Shown here: piece after piece, positions 52,841-64,000 of the stretch
How the letters are laid out: every line of letters starts with the position of its first letter
How positions within the stretch are numbered: the stretch's first letter is position 1
Assembly: GCF_018691265.1 (NCBI RefSeq)
Contig: NW_024881283.1
Span: forward strand, 8,551,731 to 8,615,730
From: Tyto alba
Lineage: Eukaryota > Chordata > Aves > Strigiformes > Tytonidae
DNA length: 64,000 bases
Reading direction: 5' to 3'
Position numbers and translations under genes: made by a program
Notes under the pieces: model-generated
The model's database searches: none
What the model was told of the DNA's origin: nothing
Seen by the model: only the letters and a program-made list of their open reading frames with translations

Positions 52841-53639
52841 TTTGAGCCGGGCGGCCCCGGGGCAGCGTCCGACCCCAGCATCCCATCACAGAGCACCTGA
52901 GGGGGGGAACGGGCACATCCAGCCCCCGCCATGAACCGAGGCCTTCGGCAGGAGCAGCACAGGATTTGCAGGATTAAGGTTTTGCCTTTTTTTTTTTTTT
53001 TTTTTTGTAGTTACAATCTTGTTTTAAGAAGAAGAAACAAACCCCAGAAGCCAACAGCAGCCCGAGCTGCAATGCCTGTCAGCCTGGATTGACTAAACCG
53101 CGGCGCAAGACAGAGCAGCTTCATCCCTTGCTCAGCCCCCCAGCCCCCAGCCCGGAGAGGGGCTCACTCCCTGCCTGGATCCGGCCACGAAATGTTTCCC
53201 ATCCTCTTCCCTCCCTGCAGCAGAGCCCAGTTTTGCTCTTGTCGTCAGGAGCTTCCCAGTCTCGCTGCCGTGTGCTGCTGCCCACACGGCTCCCTCGCCC
53301 CCAGACCGGCTGTTTCAACCCAGGAGGAAATCACAGCGGGTGGCGAGGTGGCGGCGGGGGGGGGGGGGAGTTTTTCTGAGCCCTTTTGGAAACCCCTGTG
53401 GCTTCCTCTGGGCTCTCAGCCCTTGCTCGTACAGCAGCAAAGACGAGGAACGGCATGAATCACACGCAGGAAACTTTGCATTGCTCATCCTGTCGCTGCC
53501 CGTGGCCGAGACCATGCCGCTCGCCACAGCTCACAGGACCGTGCCACCCTGTCCTGCCCCGTCCCTCGTCACCCACCTCGCCTGCTCAGGGCCACCCGAG
53601 CCGTGGCGTTGGCGTGAACTCGGCTGTCCGGAGCTGCGT

Positions 53640-53835
53640 GTGCACGCGTGCGTGGGTGCGCATGGCTGCGTGGGTGCCCGTGATCATGGGCGCATGTGTG
53701 CATGAGCACACGGGTGCACAGGTGGCTGCACACACACAGCTATGTGCACGCTCCCATGCATGCACCCGGGTGTGCAAACACGTGCACCCAGGTGCGCACA
53801 CACACACACACACGTGCACCCACGCACAAGCATGT
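53640..53835. repeat. CA/TG-rich alternating purine-pyrimidine stretch
   Basis: Almost continuous TG/CA/CG dinucleotide steps over about 190 bases with irregular GTGCACACG-like units and one (CA)8 run at about 53798-53813. It is likely Z-DNA-prone. Confidence 0.75.
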
Positions 53836-53912
53836 TCCTCCCCCCCTCCCCAGCCAGGCCCTGCTCATCCCGGTGCCAGCCAGGTGGCAGAGGAATCAGT
53901 CTCTCGACTCCT

Positions 53913-53949
53913 CTGACTAATTAACATAAATTGACACTGACTAATTAAC
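53913..53949. promoter_or_regulatory. Tandem pair of CTGACTAATTAAC, 24 bp apart
   Basis: Two identical 13-mers CTGACTAATTAAC start at 53913 and 53937. Each contains the homeodomain core TAATTA. A CATAAATTGACA spacer separates them. Confidence 0.45.
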
Positions 53950-54808
53950 CATCCTGGCTCATTAGAGCCCCGATGCCACATTGCTGGGAACAGCAGGCAG
54001 CCGAGCCTGCGCTGTCGAAGCACCGTGGCCACACTCTGCCCCACGCCAGGCACCGGCCACCCCTGATCCCCCCCGCGGGGAGTGTCCCCGTCCCCTGTCC
54101 CCATCCCACAGCCCTTGCTGAGGCTGCTGGCAGCGATAACGAGATTGGTTCCTAATCCACTTATTCCAGGCTGGCGCGGAGGGCTGGCAACAGCCTGCTT
54201 CCAGTGCCTGGTGGGCAGTGAACCCCTCAGCCCCGGCACCTCTGACCCCCCAGGGTACCCCGACAACCCCCACAGCGGCACCAGGGTGGGTGGAGAAAAC
54301 ACTGGTGGTCTTGGATGAGCAGCCGTGGGGCAGGGAGTGGTGCTGAAGGAGGGTGAAACGTATGTAAGGACCGTGGAGGGACAGTGGCATCACCCCTGCT
54401 CCATCCCTGCAGGGAGGGGTGAACCTGCAAGGGGAGGCGACAGCACAAACGTCACCTGCCCTGCAGCAAGGTGGCCCTGGGAGCAGCAGCGATGAGCAAA
54501 CCTTGCATCAGCCGGGAAGGGAGATAAGGAGCCCTTCCTCATCCTCACCCTGGGGGGGACACGGGGGGGGGGGGGGTGTGCTGCTTTAGGGAGCGGGGCG
54601 TAGGGGCAGGTCACCCCAGCACAATGACACCCTCTCTGCAGCTCTGCAGGAGGAAGGAAAAGGAAATTTTTCGCTTCCCTCTTTTCTAAGGGCTCCGGCG
54701 CGGCTGCCCGGGAAGCGGGGGCCCCCGCGCAGGTCCCGTCCTGCCGCCGCACCCCGTGCCCTCCACCGGCCCCCCCGGGCCTGCCGCTGCACGCCGCTTC
54801 CCGCCGGC

Positions 54809-54826
54809 TGACTCGGGGCTGAGTCA
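54809..54826. promoter_or_regulatory. Inverted AP-1/MARE-like sites (TGACTC-GGGGC-TGAGTCA)
   Basis: A perfect AP-1 heptamer TGAGTCA (within GCTGAGTCACGG, close to a Maf recognition element) is preceded five bases earlier by the opposing half TGACTC. It sits in a CpG-rich island (about 54.70-54.85 kb). Confidence 0.4.
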
Positions 54827-56754
54827 CGGCTCCGCACGCCCGACCGGTTTGGGGGAGACCCTTGGGCTCAGCGTGGGAACGGCCTGACCTCAGCAGCACG
54901 GGGCCGGGGCCGGCCCTGCTGAGCTGCCCGGTGGGACCCCAAAACAAAGAGGGGGGGCTTTGCACTGGGGGGTATCGGTGCTCCTGGAAAGCTTTTGCTC
55001 GTTCCCGCCGGGTGAAGGCAGCCCTGCGTGCAATCCCTGCCACCCTCATGCAGTGGATTAAAAACTAGGTCAGTGGTAGATCCCCAAAAGTGATTGCAAT
55101 CGGGGAATTGCTGCTCCCCTGGGTGTCAGCCCGGGGGGTCGGAGGGGGGACTTGCTCCGTTCGCTGCCTTTATCACTGAGCTGGAAGAAAATGGCTGGTG
55201 AAACGCGGACCCTCCTTCCTAAAATTACCCAACTGAGCCGGGTCGCTCCCGCAGCAGCGTCAGGGCCAGGTCCCACGCGGAGACCGGGGACCCGAGTCCC
55301 CGAGGAGGGTGCAGGGTCTTGGGCCAGCAACTGGGGACACTGTCCAGGGTGGGGTTGTGGAAGAGCCATAGGGAGGATGGATGGTGCTGGCATGGAGGGG
55401 AAAGCTGGAAACCCTCGGTGCGTGGGGTGGACGTGGGGGGCCGGGGAGGAGGGAGAGCGGCTGCGGCAGCCCCAGCGCCGGCGGGCAGGAAACCGGGCGG
55501 CAGCACGGGACGGAGCAGGAAGGCAGCCGGCGGCCCCGGGGTCGGCGGAAGCGGGGCGGAAAGGCTCGGGGAGGAAGCCTGGCCCTAACCACGGGCTGCC
55601 CCCGGTGCACGGGTGTCCCACGGGGGGCACCGAAGCCGCGGCTGGGTGCTGGAAGCCGGGACGCCGAAACTCCCTCAGTGCTGGGAAAAAGGCCCTTCCC
55701 GGGCGAACCCTTGGCTGCCAAACGTCTCTCCGCCGCCCTTGGGGCTACGAGCCGTGGCGTGCCCCGCAGCACGCCGCACGCCGCGACTCGCAACCTCTGT
55801 GCCGCAGCGTGGGAGATCCTGCAACCGGCTCCGCTGCCGGCCGGGGACACGACCCAGCGCGTCTGTGCTGGGGCAGGACCCCCGGGACCCCCCCCCTGCG
55901 GTGGCCGGCGAGGTGATGCTGCTGCCCACGAGGCTCCTGGCTGGGGTTGAATCAAAACGGGCCCCCCCGGGGGCATACGGGTGGGTTTGGGGGATACTTA
56001 TGGCCCTTTGGATCGCCGGGAGGGCTCAGGGGTGCTCAGCCTGTGCGGAGCCCGGGATGGGGCCACCCCAGAGCCTGACACCCACCCCGGAGGTGGGCAA
56101 CCTGCCCAGCTCGCCCTGCTCCCCGCCTTGTCCCCAGCTCTTGGGAAATGTCCCCGCGCCCTCCAGTCTCCTTTCATCACCTTTCACTCCTCAAGCATTT
56201 CCAGCCCCTGCCTCGAAATGTATTTAGCTCAGCCCCCGAGCGATGCTGTGGGGAGGGGACGTGCTCTTGGCCGTGGGTCTCAGCCCAGTGGCCCCCAGCA
56301 CGGCGCAAAGAAGTGGGCTGGAGCGGTGGGAGCTGCCATCCCTCCGGCTGTCGGTTCAGCAGCGGAGCAGAGGATGGAGCTGTTAAATATTTACAGCCGG
56401 TTGGGTAAAATGGCAGCGGAAGCAGAGCCGGGGGGATGACGGGACGGCTCTGCTCCCCTGCGGCCCATCTGGCCCCCGCGCTGCTCCGTGCATTGTAATG
56501 CTGCAAGCCGCCATCTGCTCCCCGTGGGGGCTGCTGCTTCCCCCACCCGGGATCAACTACAGTGGGGCCGTGGGTACCGGAGATGTCTCTGCTCCGTTGC
56601 ACAAGTGCAATGAGTTTAGCGGTCTCAGGTGATGAGCTGAGGACCAGGAGAGGCTGGGTGGTGCAGCCCTACCGCCCCGTGCTTGCTCACCCCAGCTCCC
56701 CACCGTGGACTTGTTCGGATGAGAAAATGAGGGCGTGCGTGCGTGTGTGTATGT

Positions 56755-56812
56755 GTGTAATTGCTAATGAGGATGTGCCTATGCTAATTGAGGGCTGCCA
56801 ATTATGGTAGGT
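56755..56812. promoter_or_regulatory. AT-rich block with clustered TAATT/CTAAT motifs
   Basis: GTAATTGCTAATGAGG, ATGCTAATTGAGG and CCAATTATGG follow one another within 55 bases. All are homeodomain-type cores. Flanks are GC-rich. Confidence 0.3.
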
Positions 56813-57154
56813 CTCGCTGGCTCGGGACGGGGCCTCGTGGGCCGTGTCCTGCCCCGGTTTTGGCCAGGTGAGCCCTGGGCAAGGTCAGGCAGCAAGAGGG
56901 GGAGCAGTGGTGGCCAGCTCAGCCTGGCTCAGCACCTCCTGGATTCGGGTGCCCCGGCCCCACAGCAACCCCGCGGCTCTGGGTCTGGGGGACAGTGGGG
57001 CCCGGGGTGCTGCTCAGGGGCCCCCAGCCCAGGGGAGCAGCGATGCTGGTGGGATGGGCACTGGGAAGATGCTCCCACCACCTCCCTGTGATTTTTTTCC
57101 CCCCTCCCCCATGTTCTCACACAAAACCTGCCATGGCGGGAGATGGCCCTGGTG

Positions 57155-57255
57155 AACGAACCCTTAATTACCCACTTTAGGGATTTGGCTTTATTAATGG
57201 CATCAACAATTATTAAAGAAGAATTAAAGCTACCGGCCTCCAGATAAAGGATGAC
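57155..57255. promoter_or_regulatory. AT-rich block with homeodomain and SOX-like motifs
   Basis: CCCTTAATTACCC, GGCTTTATTAATGG, CAACAATTATTAAAG and GAATTAAAGC cluster within about 80 bases, followed by CAGATAAAGG (GATA-like). There is no coding potential. Confidence 0.4.
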
Positions 57256-58128
57256 ACAGCCCAGCCGGGAGTACCCACATGCACTGCGTGCTCAGGCTGG
57301 GGACCTTCAGTTTTTTGGGGTGCTCCCGTCCCCCCACGCCCCCCTGGCTCGGTCCCCACACCTGCTGGATGCTGGATTCAGCAGTGAACCAACCAGGGAC
57401 AGGCTGGTGTTTTGGGGGGAGGGATAAAGAGGAGGCGTGGGGGGGTGCGTGTTGTGCTCCGGGTGGGATATTGCTGCTGCAGGTTCACCTGGCACTCGGG
57501 GAGCCCCCCCATGACCAGAGCATCGGGGTCCCCAAGGGACACCAGCACCATCTCATCTCTGTGTGCTGCATCGGGGCAGAAAAGAGGCATTTGCAGGCTT
57601 GGGGGTGAGATCTGTGCTGGTTGTTTGTTCCCTGCCACGCTGGGGGCAGAAGCTCAGTGGGGTGCACGTGTGGGGCAGGTTTGCGGGTCGGGGGCTGCCG
57701 TCTGCGCCGAGCTGGGGTGGGAACCGGGTGGATAGAGGTCCCCGGGGACGGGGATGCGGGTGGCAGACGTGGCCTCCCAGGAATGTCGGGACAGGCTCTT
57801 CGGGGAAAACCACCACTTCCCATCAGCTGCATCCGTTGGGAAGCGGTGAGGGGGATTCCCGGCGGGCAGCGGGAGGCTGAAGCTTATCCCCTGCGCACGT
57901 GCCCCATTTCGGGTCTGCACAAGGGGGTTCTCAGCCCGCAGTGCCCCCCGCAGTGCCGGGCCCCGTGGAGGAGGTTTCAGCCTGGCTTTTTGCTCTGTGA
58001 TGCACCAACACGGCCGTTATCTTGGGGTGCTGTGTTTTGGGGGGGGCACCCCAGCATGTGTCCCCAGCACACACCTGTACCCACGTGCCCTCCTGGCTCG
58101 GGGACCCCACTGTGGTGCCAACGGGCTT

Positions 58129-58153
58129 CCCCCCCCCCCCCCCCCCCCCCCCC
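58129..58153. repeat. C25 homopolymer
   Basis: Twenty-five consecutive C on the plus strand, then GCAG. It is the longest G/C homopolymer in the window. Confidence 0.95.
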
Positions 58154-58208
58154 GCAGCTGCCCGGTCCTGCCTGGCGCAGACAGGACGGCTGCCGAGCTC
58201 GTTAGGTG

Positions 58209-58330
58209 CAGGTGTGGAATTAGCCATAATTGCCTGCACTTTGATGTCCGTAACCTCCTCCCAGAGGGACACTCGTTACCTGCAACAAACCTGCGCCTGG
58301 CATCTGGCTGCTAATCCCGGGATTAGCGGG
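58209..58330. promoter_or_regulatory. Candidate regulatory element with 18-bp perfect palindrome
   Basis: Contains GGAATTAGCCATAATTGCC, CACTTTGATG (TCF/LEF type) and, at 58310-58327, the perfect palindrome GCTAATCCCGGGATTAGC. The palindrome holds two TAATCC cores in inverted orientation, the preferred site of OTX/CRX/PITX/GSC-type homeodomains. Confidence 0.45.
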
Positions 58331-60110
58331 AGTGGGAAGGGCGGCAGATGGAGCCTGGCCAGGCCAGGACCCCCGAGGTGCAGCGCTGCACTGTTTGGGT
58401 TGTCCGGGACCCCTGGGGTCACCAAGGCAGCTGGGACCCCAGTGAAGTTACCTCTGAGGAGCACCCCCCGCTGCTCCTGGGGGAATTCCCACCCGGGATC
58501 TCCCTCGGGACATTGGCCCCTCCAGGGCCCCCGGGGAAAGCCCCTGTGCACTCCCTGCCAGACGATTCAAGGGAAATGAGCAGTTCCCTGCTCCCCACGA
58601 CAGCACTTCCCAGCTGCAGGAAAAGCCTTTTCTGGGAATCCAGTAAGCTCCATGTCTGGGCCAGGTCCCTGCAAGGAGGAGGGGGACAGGGTGCAGTGGG
58701 GTGCAGACACCCTTCGGGGCTGGGGGCTCTGCCTGGAGGTGCTCGGTACTGAGGGTCGTTGTTGCTGGACCTGGGGAGACCTCCAAGCCCACCCGGTACG
58801 ACTGGGAGCCCAAAAATTGCAGCCAAAGTGGCTGCAGCTCGCCCACCCCCAGTCGGGCCACCCCGTGGCGGGGGGACGGGCTCCATCGCCCCGGGGCTGC
58901 CCGCTCTGCCCGGCTTCTTCTTGCCCCCAAAATATCAGCAGTGGCCTCAGGCTGGGCAAAGGGGAAGGAGAGAGGGAAATGGCCGCAAATCTCCAACCTG
59001 AACCCCCCCGCAGGCAGCTGCCCTCTTCCTGCCTGTGTGGCTGCACGGGGTCCCGGCCAGACGGGAGGAGGAAAGGGGGGGTCCTGCCAGGGGCTGCACC
59101 CAGGACTGTGTGTTGGGGGGAGTGTCTCTGCCCCTCCACCTCCCAGCCAGGCCCCCCCCGCCCCGTCCCATGGGCTGAGTGCCCCGCGGCTGCGTGTTAA
59201 CCTCGGGGTCCCCGCTCAATGGGAGGAAGGAAATCCTCATCCTCGGGAAAGGCTGGACACGGCCGTTTCCTCCTGCTGTGGTGGGGAGGGGGCTGGGGCA
59301 CAGGCACACCCTCCCCCGGCGCCCCAACATCATCCCCCACCCCCCCATCCCGGTCAGCAATCCCATCCAGAGACTGGATCTGGCCCTGGCTGGGGTGATA
59401 TGAGAGCCAGGGGACAGGCTGGCGTGGGGCCTCTCTATCCCCCCCATCCCAGCAGGACCTGCTGAGGGTCCTCGGGGGGGGCTTCTTGCACACCATGAGC
59501 CCAGAAAAACCCCCCTGCCCCTTGGCCATCGGCTTCCCCGTGCGTGGGTGGGAGGCTCAGCTCCGTCCCTGTCGCCCCGCGCTGCCGACGGTGCTGCCCG
59601 TGGGTGTGGGGGCACAATCCCGCGGGGCTCAGCTGCACCCCAGCTCGCCACGGCTCCTTGTTTTTTCCCCCACGCTCTTCCTTCCTCTTCCTCGCCCGTG
59701 CCCTTCACCCCCCGCTGACACGCAGCGGCTGATAACAAACAGGCGAGCGGCGGCGGCTTTGTTCCCGCTGGCCTTTGACCCCACCGTGGGCCAGGGGTTG
59801 ACGCTTTGCCCGCGGGGTGGGATGCTCGGGGCCGGCTTCGTGGCTTGGCCAGGCACCGAGCCCCCGCGCCGTGCCCGGGGTCACCTCTCTGCGCGGGGTC
59901 ACCTCGCCGGCACGGCCGGGCACAGCACCCTGTCCCCACCCGGTGCAGCCGGACGATGCTGCTGCCGGCCCGGAGTGCTGCAGGGTCCGGTCGTGGCTCC
60001 CCGGGGCCCACGCGCTCCGGTTCGGTGTTTGATCTTTGGTTTAATTGGCAATAATCATCCTGGGGTGGACGGGGCTCCCACGGCCTGGAGAGCGGTGGTG
60101 CTGCTGGGGT

Positions 60111-60540
60111 AGGACTGGGACCAGGACTGGGACCAGGACCGGGACCAGGACCAGGACCAGGACCAGGACTGGGTCCAGGAACAAGGACTATGTCTGGGAC
60201 CAGGACTGGGACTGGGAGCAGGACCAGGACCAGGACCAGGACAAGGACTGGGACCAGGACTGGGACCAGGACCAGGACCGGGTCCAGGACAAGGACTGGG
60301 TCTGGGACCAGGACTGGGCCTGGGACCAGGACTGGAAGCAGGAGTGGGATGGGGACTGGGAGCAGGAGAAGGAGCAGGAGCAGGGCCAGGACCAGGGCTG
60401 AGAGCGGGACCGAGAGCAGGAGTGGGACTGGGAGTGGGACCAGGATGAGGACCGGGACCAGGACAGGGACTGGGACCAGGACCAGGAGCGGGACCAGGAT
60501 CGGGACCAGGACGGGAACTGGGATCAGGACCGGGACTGGG
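60111..60540. repeat. Hexanucleotide-like GGGACCAGGACT repeat
   Basis: About 430 bases built of GGGACC, AGGACC, AGGACT and GGGACT-type hexamers with few interruptions. A second, related array (GGGACC, GGGATC, GGGAGC) lies at 60636-60716 after a short CpG-rich insert. Open frames through it encode Thr-Arg/Gly or Val-Leu-Pro low complexity and are not genes. Confidence 0.93.
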
Positions 60541-60760
60541 AGCGGCCGCGCGCGCCCCGGGCGCCCCCTGGCGGCGGCGGTGGGGCCCGGGCGGAACAAA
60601 GGCCGGATCCGGCGGCGGCGGCGCGCGGGAGCCCCGGGACCGGGACCGGGACTGGGAGCGGGATCGGGATCGGGATCGGGATGGGGACCGGGAGCGGGAG
60701 CGGGACCGGGAGCGGCCGCGGCTCTGGGGCGGCCCCGCTGCCCCCAGCCCCGAGCTGCGC
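60541..60760. promoter_or_regulatory. CpG island with CTCF-like motif at 60561-60574
   Basis: Dense CpG (GCGGCCGCGCGCGCC, GGCGGCGGCGGCGCGCGG). The minus strand of 60561-60574 reads CCGCCAGGGGGCGC, 13 of 14 matches to the CTCF core CCACCAGGGGGCGC. The island lies about 0.9 kb beyond the 3' end of TMEM39B and has no assigned gene, so it may be an orphan promoter or boundary. Confidence 0.45.
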
Positions 60761-61455
60761 CCCTTCCTCCTCCTCCTCCTCCTCCCCAGGGTGATGTCAC
60801 CCGCTCATCCTCCCCGGCCCCAGCCCTGGGCAGACCTGACGGGCAGGTTGGGCAGGAGAGGCGGCAAGAGGCGGGGGGGTGGACGGGGGGACGGACACGA
60901 CACACACCCAACCCGCTCATGGAAAGGCAAAGCGGGAGCAGCCGGAGCTCCCCTGTCCACACCGGGTCCCGTCCACACCGGGTCCCCTCACGCCAAATCC
61001 CCTCACGCCGGGTCCCCTCACGCCGCTGCAGACCCCAAACCATTCCCTGCGCAGGCTGCGTGCGAGGGGCTGCAGCAGTTCCAGTGCAGCAATTTAATAA
61101 AAATCATCGTAGCGAAACAACGCAGCCTTGCCCTCCAGCCACGGAGCGTGAGGGGAGGCTGCAGGAGGTCCTGCGGGGTCTCCGGGAAGGACAGGGATCG
61201 GGGCTCACCCCTTATAAAGGAACCCAGACTGAAGTCGTGAGCTTTAACACACCTGTAATTCTCATCCTCCCAACTCAGCGCCAGCTGGAGCTCCGGCTGC
61301 AGCAGAAGCAGCAGTGTTTGCACCTCTCAAAACGAAGCACCATTGTTAATAAATCACTCCTCTCAAACACAAACAGGAGGAGGCCTTCTTGGGGGATTTT
61401 ATCAGGCAACAAACACACAAACAACTGTTGGGAGTAAAAAAATATGTTTTTTCCT

Positions 61456-61461
61456 TTTAAT
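61456..61461 (-). terminator. TMEM39B: Candidate TMEM39B polyadenylation signal (ATTAAA on minus strand)
   Basis: The plus-strand TTTAAT gives ATTAAA about 105 bases past the TMEM39B stop codon. It is the second-best consensus signal, and alternative distal signals are possible. Confidence 0.35.
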
Positions 61462-61566
61462 TACATCAGTTATCAAAGAAAAAAAGCAGTGGTAACAAAA
61501 ATACAAAGCTCTGAGGGTTTCTTGTTTTGTTTGTTTTGTAATAAGCTGAGCATCAGTGCAATTGTT

Positions 61567-64000
<2,434 letters not shown>

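Larger units (their letters stand above)
43936..61455. other. About 17.5 kb without recognisable gene (MARCKSL1 upstream / TMEM39B downstream)
   Basis: I found no exon with similarity to a known protein on either strand. The genes that follow MARCKSL1 in mammals (TSSK3, FAM229A, BSDC1) are not seen here. Long open frames are GC-driven and lack conserved motifs. The region is GC-rich, broken by short AT-rich blocks with homeodomain, SOX or TCF-like motifs (listed separately), by CpG-rich islands (about 51.0-51.25, 54.7-54.85, 55.4-55.6, 60.54-60.74 kb) and by simple repeats. An unannotated non-coding RNA cannot be excluded. Confidence 0.55.

Noticed and set aside
58947..61043. A minus-strand open frame of nearly 700 codons
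   Set aside because: It is produced by the GGGACC-type hexanucleotide array and GC-rich flanks; the translation is Leu/Val/Pro and Pro/Gly/Arg low complexity with no domain and no splice structure.

Overview
The window is vertebrate nuclear DNA, almost certainly from a bird. Every protein-coding gene I can assign is intron-split, with GT-AG borders and one clear U12-type exception. The deduced HDAC1 is 480 residues with the acidic and lysine-rich C-terminus I remember from chicken HDAC1. The deduced LCK (508 residues) is close to, but by memory not identical with, chicken LCK, so a bird other than chicken is likely. High GC, many CpG-rich promoters, short introns, many minisatellites and no recognisable transposon fit an avian microchromosome; the orthologous region in chicken is, from memory, chromosome 23.

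Layout, left to right. EIF3I (+, exon 2 to the end; only the exon with the start codon is missing) runs tail-to-tail into an intact MTMR9-like pseudophosphatase gene (-). FAM167B (+, two coding exons) and LCK (+, twelve coding exons) follow. LCK ends about 0.7 kb before the HDAC1 start codon. HDAC1 (+, fourteen exons) spans 14.4 kb and converges on MARCKSL1 (-, two exons). Upstream of MARCKSL1 lies an approximately 18-kb stretch (43.1-61.5 kb) in which I find no gene. It holds minisatellites, GC-rich islands and a series of short AT-rich blocks with homeodomain-type motifs that look like regulatory elements. The window ends with the last four exons of TMEM39B (-).

Biology. The genes are not one pathway. 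EIF3I is a translation-initiation subunit, LCK the T-cell Src-family kinase, HDAC1 a class I histone deacetylase, MARCKSL1 a membrane/actin regulator and TMEM39B a multipass membrane protein. FAM167B-LCK-MTMR9L together mirror the FAM167A-BLK-MTMR9 block of human 8p23, which suggests an old duplicated segment in which the third member has stayed coding here.

The best second-look items are the U12-type intron in EIF3I, the intact MTMR9L gene with a shortened C-terminus and a GC-AG intron, the MARCKSL1 intron that is a multiple of three and open in frame, the G4-prone repeat just upstream of the HDAC1 start, the pure pentanucleotide tract in HDAC1 intron 3, and several palindromic or duplicated homeodomain-type sites in the gene-free 18 kb.
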